NCBI GenBank assembly: GCA_026392465.1
Contig: JAPLCA010000027.1
Coordinates: 1-64,000 of the forward strand
Length of the DNA stretch: 64,000 nucleotides
DNA from: Propionibacteriales bacterium
GTDB lineage: Bacteria > Actinomycetota > Actinomycetes > Propionibacteriales > Nocardioidaceae
Reading direction: 5' to 3'
Position 1 is the stretch's first letter. Each line of letters begins with the position of its first letter. Position numbers and translations under genes: made by a program. The notes under the pieces are model-generated. The model did not search any database, was not told the DNA's origin, and saw only the letters and a program-made list of their open reading frames with translations. Shown piece by piece: positions 1 through 8,131 of this stretch.

Positions 1-280
1 GGTGCGCCTGAGACAGATAGGCCGCCGCGCGGCGCAGGACCTCATTTTCCTGCTCGAGCAGCCTGATCCGCTTCCTGGCCTCACGCAGCTCGGCGTTGTC
101 GGCGGCGGTGGTGCCGGGTTTCAGTCCGTCCTCGACGTCCGCGGTCTTCATCCAGTTCGCCAGGCACGACTCGCTGATCCCGAAGTCGGCGGCGATGTCC
201 CTCAACAGCACTCCTGGCTCGCGGCTCCTAGCGACCCGCACGACGTCCTCGCGGAACTCTCGGGGATAGGGCTTGGGCAT
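1..280 (-). CDS. IS3-family transposase OrfA, 3' part missing at window edge
   Basis: The minus-strand frame starts MPKPYPREFREDVVRVA and continues into DFGISESCLANW, the helix-turn-helix of the IS3 OrfA (HTH_Tnp_1) family. It then enters a leucine-zipper-like stretch (LREARKRIRLLEQENEVL) that ends in LRRAAAYLSQ. This is the standard layout of OrfA, the DNA-binding partner of the DDE transposase OrfB. I chose the ATG at 280 because GGAAGG lies nine bases before it; an in-frame ATG at 289 has no ribosome site. Only about 93 codons are present and no stop is seen before the window edge. OrfB is not visible, so intactness of the element cannot be judged. Confidence 0.88.
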   Translation of the reverse strand, partial: MPKPYPREFREDVVRVARSREPGVLLRDIAADFGISESCLANWMKTADVEDGLKPGTTAADNAELREARKRIRLLEQENEVLRRAAAYLSQAH

Positions 281-565
281 GATGCACATCCTTCCAGCGG
301 TGCCTTCGACACCACAGATCAGAGGTCACCTATTCGTGCAGCAGTCCCTGGTCTCCGAAAGGGGCCTCGACCGGGCAGCTGGCGACCGCGCTGGTCTGGG
401 GTCTCGGGCCGTGCCTTGGCGCTGTGGGTGGACGCAAGATTCTGCGTTCGTGTGCGGAATGGCCAAGGATGCTGCGTTTGCCACGGGATCCCGTCGTGAA
501 CGCAGAAGCGTTCGGTCTCGAACGCGCGAAGGCAGAATCTTGGGTGCCCTTGGCGTTGGGGGGAC

Positions 566-615
566 GAAGGATTCTTCCTTCTCGTGGAACGGTCCACGAG
601 AAGGAAGAATCCTTC
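566..615. repeat. Perfect 22-bp inverted repeat, 6-base loop
   Basis: Arms at 566-587 and 594-615 are exact reverse complements, beginning GAAGGATTCTTCC and ending GGAAGAATCCTTC, around the loop AACGGT. There is no T-run after it and no gene ending nearby, so it does not look like an ordinary terminator. It could be a REP-like palindrome or the remnant of a small mobile element. Confidence 0.85.
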
Positions 616-633
616 ACACCCCTCGCCCCCTCA

Positions 634-683
634 GCGGTGGATGCGCCACCTGTAGAGCGCTCAGAAGGTGGCGGATCCACCGC
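634..683. repeat. 18-bp inverted repeat with one mismatch, 14-base loop
   Basis: Arms 634-651 (GCGGTGGATGCGCCACCT) and 666-683 (AGGTGGCGGATCCACCGC) pair at 17 of 18 positions around a loop containing the palindrome GAGCGCTC. It starts 18 bases after the previous hairpin, so the two form a tandem pair of cruciform-prone units. Confidence 0.8.
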
Positions 684-832
684 CGGCACGCGAGAACGCA
701 GAATCTTGGGCCGAGAACGCGCAAAGGAAGAATCCTGCGTCACCCCCGGGCCCAGACCGGACCCCGAGACCCGAAGCCATCCCCGGAACCGCTGCCGGTC
801 GAGGCCCTTTCGGAGATGACACCCAGCGCCAG

Positions 833-975
833 CCGACGCAGCGCACCAGCAAGCACAGACCCCCGCAGGCAGCGCAGCAGCAACCCCAGACCCCCCGCAG
901 GCAGCGCACCAGCACGTCGAGACCCCCGCAGGCAGCGCACCAGCAGGACGAGCCCCCAGGCAGCGCACCAGCGTT
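833..975. repeat. Short tandem repeat, unit about 31 bp
   Basis: Three nearly full units lie at 858-888, 889-920 and 921-951. They share GACCCCCGCAGGCAGCGCA followed by (C/G)CAGCA and six variable bases. Degenerate units flank them at about 833-857 and 952-975. The variable part is too short to be a CRISPR spacer. The array lies 75 bases before the MFS gene at 1051. Confidence 0.75.
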
Positions 976-1008
976 CGCCCGACCGCAGGGGGCCGTCACG
1001 AGCGCGGG

Positions 1009-1014
1009 TAGTCT
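1009..1014 (+). promoter_or_regulatory. Candidate -10 for the MFS gene at 1051
   Basis: TAGTCT matches the actinobacterial TANNNT -10 pattern. It would give a leader of about 30 bases containing the GGAGG site. No clear -35 is visible. Confidence 0.35.
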
Positions 1015-1050
1015 GCGGTCGCGCAGCCACACGGCGAGGGAGGAGGCGGC

Positions 1051-2262
1051 GTGCGATCGACGTACGGGCGGGTCCTGGCGCTGCCGGGTGCCGCGCTGTT
1101 CAGCCTGACCGGGCTCGTGTCCCGGCTGCCCCTGTCGATGGCGTCCCTCGGGCTGGTGCTGCTCGTGCGGGAGCACGGTGGCGGGTACGGAGCCGCGGGG
1201 CTGGTCGCCGCCGCCTACGTGGCTGCGGCCGCGGTCGTCGCGCCGGTGCACGGCCGGCTGAGCGACCGCTGGGGGCAGCGCGTCGTGCTGGTGCTCGCCG
1301 GGGCGGGGTACGCGGTCGGCGTGGCCGCCGTCGTGCTGGCCGTCACGCGCGACGCCGCCGCTCCCCTGCCGCACCTCGCGGCCGCCGTCGCCGGGGTGTT
1401 CACCCCGCAGACCGGGTCGCTGGTGCGGGCACGCTGGACCCACCTGCTGCGCGACGACCGACCGCTCCTGACCACGGCGTTCGCCATCGAGGCCGTCATC
1501 GACGAAGCGGTCTTCATCGTCGGTCCGGTGCTGGTCACCTTCCTCACGCTCCAGGTCGCCGACGTCGCCGGCCTCGCGACAGCTGCCGCCGCCGCGACCC
1601 TGGGCAGCTGGGCCCTCGCCGCGCAGACCAGGACGGAGCCGCCCGCCGGGGGCCGGCGCGCGGGCCCCCGCGTGCCGATGGGCTGGTCCGTGCTGGGCCC
1701 CGTCCTCGCCGCTGCGGTCGGGATCGGCGTCCTCTTCGGGTCGACCGAGGTGCTCGTGGTGGCCTTCACCGAGGCACAGGGCGAGCGCGGGGCGGCGGGG
1801 GTCGTGCTCGCCGTCTGGGCCGCCGGCAGCCTGCTCGCCGGCGTGGTCGTCGGGGCTCTGCCCGCACCGGCCGACGCCGTCGTGCGGCTGCGGTGGACCG
1901 TGCTCGTGCTGGGCCTGCTGTTCGCGCCCCTGCTGCTCGCTCCCACGACGCCCTGGCTCACGGCGGGACTCTTCCTGGCCGGCGTCATGATCTCCCCGAC
2001 CATGATCGCCGCCACGAGCGTCGTCGAGGAGTACGTCCCCCCGGCACGCCTGACCGAGGCGCTCACCTGGACGAGCACCGGTCTCGCGGTCGGCGTCGCC
2101 CCCGGCGCGGCCGTCGCCGGTGCCGTCGTGGACCGGTTCGGGGCGTCGGCGGGGTTCGTCGTGCCCCTCGTGGCGGGCCTCGCGGCGGCAGCGGTCGCGT
2201 GGTGGTTCCGGCCGCCACCTCGACCCGACCGCGCCCTCGTGCCCGGGGCCGTGGCGGACTAG
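1051..2262 (+). CDS. MFS transporter
   Basis: A 403-residue, strongly hydrophobic protein with about 12 membrane segments. It carries the MFS loop 2-3 signature (GRLSDRWGQRVVL, around residues 67-79) and a second-half helix typical of drug or metabolite exporters. The GTG start follows GGGAGGAGG with good spacing. The substrate cannot be read from sequence; the closest general type is a DHA1-like efflux or uptake carrier. It is followed by putA after 13 bases on the same strand, but I see no direct sign that it transports proline. The C-terminus is a short charged tail. The family call is firm, the function is not. Confidence 0.85.
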   Translation: MRSTYGRVLALPGAALFSLTGLVSRLPLSMASLGLVLLVREHGGGYGAAGLVAAAYVAAAAVVAPVHGRLSDRWGQRVVLVLAGAGYAVGVAAVVLAVTRDAAAPLPHLAAAVAGVFTPQTGSLVRARWTHLLRDDRPLLTTAFAIEAVIDEAVFIVGPVLVTFLTLQVADVAGLATAAAAATLGSWALAAQTRTEPPAGGRRAGPRVPMGWSVLGPVLAAAVGIGVLFGSTEVLVVAFTEAQGERGAAGVVLAVWAAGSLLAGVVVGALPAPADAVVRLRWTVLVLGLLFAPLLLAPTTPWLTAGLFLAGVMISPTMIAATSVVEEYVPPARLTEALTWTSTGLAVGVAPGAAVAGAVVDRFGASAGFVVPLVAGLAAAAVAWWFRPPPRPDRALVPGAVAD

Positions 2263-2275
2263 GCTGTCCCGGGAG

Positions 2276-5200
2276 ATGAGCTCCTCCGCCGCACCGCCTC
2301 CCGACGCCCTGCTCGACGACGCCCCGCTGGACGAGCGAGCCGTCGCGCTCGTGCGACGGTGGGTCTCCACCGCCGGCCGCCGCCGCACCGACCCTGCCGC
2401 TCGACGGCTGGCGACGCTGCTCAAGGACCCGGCCGGCCTCGACTTCACGATCGGCTTCGTGGACCGGGTCGTGCGTCCGGAGGACGTCGACGTCGCGGCC
2501 CGCAACCTGCGCGACCTGACCAGGTCGCTGCCCGCGTTCCTGCCCTGGACCCAGAGGTTCCTGCTGCGCCTGGGCGCCGTCGTCTCGGTGGTGATGCCCG
2601 GCCTGGTGGTCCGGACGGCACGGGCCACGCTGCGACGCATGGTCGGCCACCTCGTCGTCGACGCGAGGCCCGAGAGGCTCGGCAGGACCATCGCGACGCT
2701 GCGTCGTCGCGGCGACCGACTCAACCTCAACCTGCTCGGCGAGGCCGTGCTGGGCGAGGTCGAGGCGGTCCGCCGACGCGACCGCACGCTCGAGCTGCTG
2801 CGCCGCGACGACGTCGACTACGTGTCGGTCAAGGTCTCCGCCGTGGCCAGCCAGCTGTCGATGTGGGCCTTCGACGAGACCGTCGACCGGGTCGTCCAGC
2901 GGCTGGAGCCGCTGTACGACGTCGCGGCCGAGCGCGGCGCGTTCATCAACCTCGACATGGAGGAGTACCGCGACCTCGACCTCACCGTGGCGGTGTTCAC
3001 CCGCGTGCTCGAGTCGCACCCCCAGCTCGAGGCGGGGATCGTGCTCCAGGCCTACCTCCCCGACGCGCTGTCCGCGATGCAGCGTCTGCAGGGCTGGGCC
3101 CGGGCCCGGCGCGAGGCGGGCGGGGCACCCGTCAAGGTGCGGGTCGTGAAGGGCGCGAACCTGGCCATGGAGCGCGTGGACGCGACGATCCACGGCTGGC
3201 CGCTCGCCACCTGGGGCACCAAGCAGGAGACCGACACCCACTACAAGCGGGTCCTGGGCTGGGCCCTCACACCCGAGCGGGTCGACGCGGTCCGGATCGG
3301 CGTGGCCGGCCAGAACCTGTTCGACGTCGCGTACGCCTGGCTGCTCGCCGGCGACCGCGGGGTGCGCGACGCGATCGACGTCGAGATGCTGCTGGGCATG
3401 GACGCGGGCCCCGTCGCTGCAGTCCGTGACGACGTCGGCGCGCTGCTGCTGTACACCCCCGTCGTCCACCCCGACGAGTTCGACGTCGCGATCTCCTACC
3501 TCGTGCGCAGGCTCGAGGAGAACGCCAGCCCCGAGAACTTCATGTCGGCCGCGTTCGACCTCGCCGACGACCCCGAGGCCTTCGAGCGCGAGGCGGGCCG
3601 CTTCCTCGACTCCGTCAAGGCCCTCGACGACGTCGTGCCGCCGCCGCACCGTGTGCAGGACCGACGCACCGACGCGACGGACCACCACGTGCATGCACAC
3701 ACGGACGGCTTCTCCAACACCCCCGACACCGACCCGTCCACCGCGGGCAACCGGGTGTGGGGACGTCAGGCGCTGTCCCGCTCGACCTACACGCAGGTCG
3801 GCCTGTCGACCATCGAGACCAACCGGGTCCACGGTCCCGCCTCGCTCGAGACCCTCGTCGTCGGTGCGCGCGAGGCCGGTCGCGACTGGGCCGCCCGCGG
3901 CGCCGAGGTGCGGGCCTGGATCCTGCACCAGGCAGCGGCGGCGCTCGAGACACGACGTGGCGACCTCGTCGCCGTCATGGCCGCGGAGACCGGCAAGACG
4001 ATCGCCGAGGCCGACGTCGAGGTGAGCGAGGCCATCGACTTCGCCCACTACTACGCCGAGTCGGCCCGCCGGCTGGAGGTGGTCGACGGTGCGCGGTTCG
4101 AGCCGGTCGCCCTCACCGTCGTCACGCCGCCGTGGAACTTCCCCGTCGCCATCCCCTGCGGCTCGGTCGTCTCCGCGCTCGCGGCCGGCAGCGCCGTCGT
4201 CATCAAGCCGGCACCGCAGAGCCCGCGCTGCGCGGCCGTCATGGTGGAGGCGCTCTGGCAGGGGGGCGTGCCCCGCGACGTCCTGCGCTACGTCACGCTG
4301 GAGGAGGGCGAGCTCAGCAGGACGCTGGTGTCCCACCGGTCCGTCGACCGGGTCATCCTCACCGGGTCGTGGGAGACCGCCGCCCTGTTCCGGTCCTGGC
4401 GGGCCGACATGCCGCTGATGGCCGAGACGAGCGGCAAGAACGCGCTGGTCGTGACGCCCAGCGCCGACCTCGACCTCGCCGTCGCCGACCTCGTGAAGAG
4501 CGCCTTCGGGCACGCCGGCCAGAAGTGCTCCGCCGCCAGCCTCGGCATCCTCGTCGGGTCGGTCGCGACGTCCGAGCGCTTCCGTCGCCAGCTGGTCGAC
4601 GCGGTCACGTCGCTCAAGGTCGGCTGGCCGGACGACCCCGACGTCTCCGTCGGTCCTGTCGTCGAGGCGCCGTCGGGCAAGCTCCTCGACGCGCTCACCG
4701 TGCTCGGGGAGGGCGAGGAGTGGCTCGTCGAGCCGCAGCGCCTGGACGAGACGGGGCGGCTGTGGTCGCCCGGCGTCAAGGTCGGCGTCCGCCCAGGGAG
4801 CACCTACCACCGCACCGAGTACTTCGGCCCGGTGCTCGGGCTCATGCACGCCGCCGACCTGGACGAGGCGATGGCGTGGCAGAACGCCACCGACTTCGGA
4901 CTCACCGCAGGCATCCACTCCCTCGACCCCGACGAGGTCAACCGCTGGCTCGACACGGTCGAGGCCGGGAACCTGTACGTGAACCGCGGCATCACCGGCG
5001 CGATCGTGCAGCGACAGCCGTTCGGCGGCTGGAAGCGCTCGAAGGTCGGTGTCACCAGCAAGGCCGGCGGTCCCAACTACCTCTGTCACCTCGGCACCTG
5101 GCACCGGCGTCCGCTGCGTCACGTCCCCGCCGACGTGGCACTGTCGCCCGAGGTCGGTGCGCTGCTCGACGCGGTCGCGCCGCACGTGCTCCAGGACCCG

Positions 5201-5707
5201 CTCGCCCAGCTGCGCGCCGCGGCAGGCTCCGACGAGCTGGCCTGGGAGCGGGAGTTCGGCCGCGAGAAGGACGTCAGCGGGCTCGGCCTGGAGCGCAACG
5301 TGTTCCGCTACCGGCCCGGCACCGTCCACGTGCGGCTGGGCGACGACCTCGTCCTCGCCGCTCGGGTGCTGCTCGCCGCGCGTCGGTCGGGTGCGACGAT
5401 CACGGTCTCCTCCCCCGTCGTGCTGCCCGACGGCCTCGCCGACCACGTCGTCGAGGACGCGGCCGCCTGGCTGCTCCGGATGGCCGACGAGCGACCGGGC
5501 GTCGTGCGCCTGCTCGACCCGTCCCTCGCCCAGCCGCTCGCCGAGGCCGTCGAGGGTGACCCCGACGTCGCCGTGCACGCCGACGAGGTCACGTGGTCCG
5601 GCCGGGTCGAGCTGCTGCCGTTCGTGCGGGAGCAGGCCGTGACGATCACCGCGCACCGCTTCGGCAACCACGACCCCGCGTTCGACCGCGTCCTGCCCCG
5701 GTCCTGA
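2276..5707 (+). CDS. putA: Bifunctional proline dehydrogenase / delta-1-pyrroline-5-carboxylate dehydrogenase
   Basis: An 1143-residue PutA-type fusion that oxidises proline to glutamate, with FAD then NAD+. The N-terminal half is the proline dehydrogenase barrel: YVSVKVSAVASQLS, GAFINLDMEEYRDLDLTV, VRVVKGANLAMERV and YLVRRLEENASPENF are recognisable. From about residue 490 comes the aldehyde dehydrogenase domain, with TPPWNFPVAIP, the general base Glu717 in ETSGKN and the catalytic Cys751 in GQKCSA. A further C-terminal region of about 140 residues (after 1000) follows, as in long PutA forms. No DNA-binding ribbon-helix-helix is visible at the N-terminus, so it is probably not autoregulatory like enterobacterial PutA. 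The ATG at 2276 directly follows GGGAG, and a TAGGCT -10 sits at 2260-2265, so the leader would be very short. Confidence 0.95.
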   Translation: MSSSAAPPPDALLDDAPLDERAVALVRRWVSTAGRRRTDPAARRLATLLKDPAGLDFTIGFVDRVVRPEDVDVAARNLRDLTRSLPAFLPWTQRFLLRLGAVVSVVMPGLVVRTARATLRRMVGHLVVDARPERLGRTIATLRRRGDRLNLNLLGEAVLGEVEAVRRRDRTLELLRRDDVDYVSVKVSAVASQLSMWAFDETVDRVVQRLEPLYDVAAERGAFINLDMEEYRDLDLTVAVFTRVLESHPQLEAGIVLQAYLPDALSAMQRLQGWARARREAGGAPVKVRVVKGANLAMERVDATIHGWPLATWGTKQETDTHYKRVLGWALTPERVDAVRIGVAGQNLFDVAYAWLLAGDRGVRDAIDVEMLLGMDAGPVAAVRDDVGALLLYTPVVHPDEFDVAISYLVRRLEENASPENFMSAAFDLADDPEAFEREAGRFLDSVKALDDVVPPPHRVQDRRTDATDHHVHAHTDGFSNTPDTDPSTAGNRVWGRQALSRSTYTQVGLSTIETNRVHGPASLETLVVGAREAGRDWAARGAEVRAWILHQAAAALETRRGDLVAVMAAETGKTIAEADVEVSEAIDFAHYYAESARRLEVVDGARFEPVALTVVTPPWNFPVAIPCGSVVSALAAGSAVVIKPAPQSPRCAAVMVEALWQGGVPRDVLRYVTLEEGELSRTLVSHRSVDRVILTGSWETAALFRSWRADMPLMAETSGKNALVVTPSADLDLAVADLVKSAFGHAGQKCSAASLGILVGSVATSERFRRQLVDAVTSLKVGWPDDPDVSVGPVVEAPSGKLLDALTVLGEGEEWLVEPQRLDETGRLWSPGVKVGVRPGSTYHRTEYFGPVLGLMHAADLDEAMAWQNATDFGLTAGIHSLDPDEVNRWLDTVEAGNLYVNRGITGAIVQRQPFGGWKRSKVGVTSKAGGPNYLCHLGTWHRRPLRHVPADVALSPEVGALLDAVAPHVLQDPLAQLRAAAGSDELAWEREFGREKDVSGLGLERNVFRYRPGTVHVRLGDDLVLAARVLLAARRSGATITVSSPVVLPDGLADHVVEDAAAWLLRMADERPGVVRLLDPSLAQPLAEAVEGDPDVAVHADEVTWSGRVELLPFVREQAVTITAHRFGNHDPAFDRVLPRS

Positions 5708-5711
5708 GGGC

Positions 5712-6332
5712 TCAGCCCTGCTGCAGCCCCGGCGGCAGCGGAGCCCGCCAGCCGCGCCAGAGGGCCAGCAGCCGCCAGCTGACGCACAGCGCCCCGGCGC
5801 CGACGTAGGCCCACCAGCCCAGGTCGGCCCGGTGGGCGAGGACGGCGAGCAGCGCCCCCGCGAACGCCGGGGTCGCGTACAGCTCCTCGCGGAAGATCAC
5901 CGGCACGCGACCGGCGAGCACGTCGCGCAGGATCCCGCCGCCGATGGCGGTGACCATGCCGAGCAGCGCCGCGGGCAGCACCCCGAGGCCGTACTCGGCC
6001 GCCTTGACCCCACCCGCGACGCAGAACAGCGCCGCCCCGACGGCGTCGAGCACGGTGATCTGCGACTCCCGGCGTCCGAACGTCGGGTGGAAGACGAACA
6101 CCACCACCGACGCGACGGCCGGCACGAGCAGGTAGCGCCAGTCGAGCAGGGCCGCGGGCGGCACCGCGCCGATCAGCACGTCGCGCAGCACCCCGCCCCC
6201 GAGACCGGTCACGAGGCCGAGCACCGCGGCACCGAAGACGTCGAGCTCCTTGCGCACGGCGACGATCGCGCCGGTGCACGCGAACACCGCGATCCCGACC
6301 AGGTCGAGCGTCACGATCCACACGTCGGGCAC
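5712..6332 (-). CDS. TRIC / UPF0126 family membrane protein
   Basis: A 206-residue membrane protein with two homologous halves of three helices. Each half carries the family signature GGG(V/I)LRDVL (GLGGGVLRDVLIG and AIGGGILRDVLAG). Bacterial relatives are trimeric cation channels (TRIC), and some (YadS/YicG type) have been linked to glycine uptake. Which activity applies here is unknown. It is convergent with putA, the two stops being four bases apart. The GTG at 6332 lies six bases after TAGGCT with no ribosome site, so the mRNA is probably leaderless. Confidence 0.88.
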   Translation of the reverse strand: MPDVWIVTLDLVGIAVFACTGAIVAVRKELDVFGAAVLGLVTGLGGGVLRDVLIGAVPPAALLDWRYLLVPAVASVVVFVFHPTFGRRESQITVLDAVGAALFCVAGGVKAAEYGLGVLPAALLGMVTAIGGGILRDVLAGRVPVIFREELYATPAFAGALLAVLAHRADLGWWAYVGAGALCVSWRLLALWRGWRAPLPPGLQQG

Positions 6333-6338
6333 GGGGAG

Positions 6339-6344
6339 AGCCTA
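6339..6344 (-). promoter_or_regulatory. -10 element, leaderless TRIC gene
   Basis: TAGGCT (minus strand) followed by exactly six bases and the GTG start. Transcription would begin at or next to the start codon. Confidence 0.5.
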
Positions 6345-6435
6345 GGACGTCGTGCTGCGACCGGGCGAGCGTGTCGCCGCAGCGGGGCACCGGACGCCAC
6401 CTACGATGGCGGTGCAACCAGTGGGAGGACGCTCG

Positions 6436-7440
6436 ATGCGCGAACTCGGCCCCGATCGGCTCAGCGACGACGGACGGTACCTCGTCCTGCGCGAGCCCGG
6501 TCGTCCGGAGCTGTTCCGCGTCCCCATCGACCGGCGGCTCGCCGCCCTCGTCGAGGCCTCCCCCCGTGCCCGGGGCCGTGCCCACGGCCAGATGGAGATC
6601 ACGATGGAGAGCAGCCTCAGCCCGCGCGAGATCCAGACCCGGATCCGGCGCGGTGAGTCCCCCGACCAGGTCGCCGAGTCCGCTGGCGTGCCCACCGAGC
6701 AGATCGAGGGCTTCGCGACCCCGGTGCTCGCCGAGCGTGCCTACATGGCCGAGCAGGCCCGCACCACGACCATCCGTCGCCGTCACGCGGCCGGACCGGG
6801 CGTGCTCCTCGGCACCGCCGTCGACGAGAGCGTCGCGGCCCAGGGCGGCGTGCCCGAGGACGCCGTGTGGGACGCGTGGCGGCGCGAGGACGGTCGCTGG
6901 ACCGTCCAGGTCTTCGCGCCCGACGCGCTCGAGCCGGCGCGGTTCTGCTTCGACGCCAAGAGCCGCTACGTCCTGCCCGACGACGAGGCCGCCCGCCTCC
7001 TCGTGGGCGACGTCGCCGCGCCCGAGGCGACCGACATGGCGATCGCCGATGCGCTGCGTGCCGACGAGGAGCGCGTCGAGGAGCCGTCGACCCCCGACGC
7101 CGCACCGCAGGAGCAGCTGCTCGTCCACCTGCCCGACGAGGCGCCGCACGCCCTGGTGCACTCGCTGAAGGAGGCCCGCGACCGGCGGGCGATGGAGCAG
7201 CTGTCGCTGACCGACGAGCCGGCACCGGAGCCCGCACGTGACCCGCAGGGTCGCGAGGAGGCCCAGGGTCGTGACGAGCCTGCGACCGAGGCGCGCGAGC
7301 CGGAGGTCGCGCAGGTCGACGACGACGTCGAGGAGCACGTGGCCGTGCCCGACACCGTGGCGCCGCGCGGCAAGAAGCGTCCCGAGCGTCGACGGGTGCC
7401 CAGCTGGGACGAGATCATGTTCGGCGGCCGGCCGGAGTAG
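6436..7440 (+). CDS. sepH: Septation protein SepH
   Basis: A 334-residue protein with the conserved N-terminal SepH domain (formerly DUF3071): MRELGPDRLSDDGRYLVL, then a helix-turn-helix-like stretch (LSPREIQTRIRRGESPDQVAESAGV, about residues 60-85), then the WRREDGRWTVQVFAPDALEPARF block. The C-terminal 130 residues are acidic and low-complexity, ending in a basic patch (GKKRPERRRVPSWDEIMFG). In Streptomyces and Mycobacterium, SepH binds FtsZ and promotes its assembly at division. The ATG at 6436 follows GGGAGGA by six bases, and TACGAT at 6402-6407 is a reasonable -10. It is convergent with tdk. Confidence 0.92.
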   Translation: MRELGPDRLSDDGRYLVLREPGRPELFRVPIDRRLAALVEASPRARGRAHGQMEITMESSLSPREIQTRIRRGESPDQVAESAGVPTEQIEGFATPVLAERAYMAEQARTTTIRRRHAAGPGVLLGTAVDESVAAQGGVPEDAVWDAWRREDGRWTVQVFAPDALEPARFCFDAKSRYVLPDDEAARLLVGDVAAPEATDMAIADALRADEERVEEPSTPDAAPQEQLLVHLPDEAPHALVHSLKEARDRRAMEQLSLTDEPAPEPARDPQGREEAQGRDEPATEAREPEVAQVDDDVEEHVAVPDTVAPRGKKRPERRRVPSWDEIMFGGRPE

Positions 7441-7456
7441 TCGCCCGCTCCCTCCG

Positions 7457-8110
7457 TCAGGGGAACGGCAGCACGTCGGGCGAGAGCGCCGCGGCCTTGG
7501 CCGTGGCCGCCGTCATGCGGCGGCGGTGGTGACGTCGGCACAGCACCTCGTAGCCCACCGACGGCGTGGGCCGGTCGGGGTCGTCCACGTCGCCGACGAC
7601 GATGACCTCGCCCTCCGTGACCATCACGCCGTCCTCCGTCCGGGCGTTGTGGGTGGCGCGCTCACCGCACCAGCAGAGCGCCTCGACCTGCAGGGGCAGG
7701 ACCCGGTCGGCGAGCTCGACGAGCCGGGCGGCCCCCGGGAAGAGCCGGGTGCGGAAGTCGGTGAGGATGCCGAAGCAGAACACGTCGATGTCGAGCTCGT
7801 CGGCGATCTTCGCGAGCTGGTCGACCTGCTCGGGCGTGTAGAACTGCGCCTCGTCGCACACCAGGTAGTCGATGCGCCCACCGCGGGTCAGCTCGTCGAC
7901 GACGTGCTCCCAGAAGTGCAGGTGCTCCTCGACCTCCGTCGCGGGCACCGACAGGCCGAGCCGGCTGGACAGAGTGGCCTCGCCGGCGCGGTCGTGCGAG
8001 GCGAACACCCGTCCGACCCGGCCACGGGCGCGGTGGTTGTGGTCGAGCTGCAGGGCGAGGGTGCTCTTGCCGCAGTCCATCGTGCCGGAGTAGAAGATCA
8101 GGTCGGCCAC
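7457..8110 (-). CDS. tdk: Thymidine kinase
   Basis: A 217-residue type II thymidine kinase of the pyrimidine salvage pathway, phosphorylating thymidine with ATP in the cytosol. It has a P-loop at residues 9-17 (GTMDCGKST), the DEAQF magnesium/base motif, and two zinc-binding pairs (CWC near residue 145 and CRRHH near 187) that hold the lasso loop. Length is normal for the family. The GTG start is preceded by GGGAGG. It is separated from the next minus-strand gene by 21 bases and may be cotranscribed with it. Confidence 0.95.
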   Translation of the reverse strand: MADLIFYSGTMDCGKSTLALQLDHNHRARGRVGRVFASHDRAGEATLSSRLGLSVPATEVEEHLHFWEHVVDELTRGGRIDYLVCDEAQFYTPEQVDQLAKIADELDIDVFCFGILTDFRTRLFPGAARLVELADRVLPLQVEALCWCGERATHNARTEDGVMVTEGEVIVVGDVDDPDRPTPSVGYEVLCRRHHRRRMTAATAKAAALSPDVLPFP

Positions 8111-8131
8111 GGGCTCATCCTCCCAGCCGGG

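Larger units (their letters stand above)
434..741. repeat. Dispersed motif family around AGAATC(T/C)T
   Basis: Related copies are seen at 520-541 (GAACGCGCGAAGGCAGAATC then TT), 694-709 (GAACGCAGAATCTTGG), 715-736 (GAACGCGCAAAGGAAGAATC then CT) and, inverted, at 434-448 (GCAAGATTCTGCGTTC region). The arms of the hairpin at 566-615 carry the same AAGGAAGAATCCTT core. The copies are in both orientations with unequal spacing, so this is a mosaic of short repeats rather than a CRISPR array. Confidence 0.6.
281..1050. other. Gene-free, repeat-rich stretch beside the IS3 element
   Basis: About 770 bases without a convincing gene. Open frames exist on both strands, but they are low-complexity (Arg/Pro/Ser-rich), overlap each other and match no family. 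What the stretch does hold is structure: a small hairpin at 498-513 (GAACGC-AGAA-GCGTTC), a motif family around GCAGAATCTTGGG, two large hairpins (566-615, 634-683) and a ~31-bp tandem repeat (about 833-975). The end of the IS element probably lies near its left side, but I could not define the terminal inverted repeat. Confidence 0.7.

Noticed and set aside
833..975. CRISPR-like array
   Set aside because: Units are directly adjacent with only about six variable bases; spacers would be far too short and no cas gene is near.
273..1108. Several overlapping open frames on both strands
   Set aside because: Low-complexity translations, mutual overlap, repeats running through them and no family match; high GC content keeps such frames open by chance.
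2063..5671. 1200-codon antisense frame opposite putA
   Set aside because: It mirrors the codon structure of a certain gene and translates to Arg/Gly/Ala/Asp-rich sequence without motifs.
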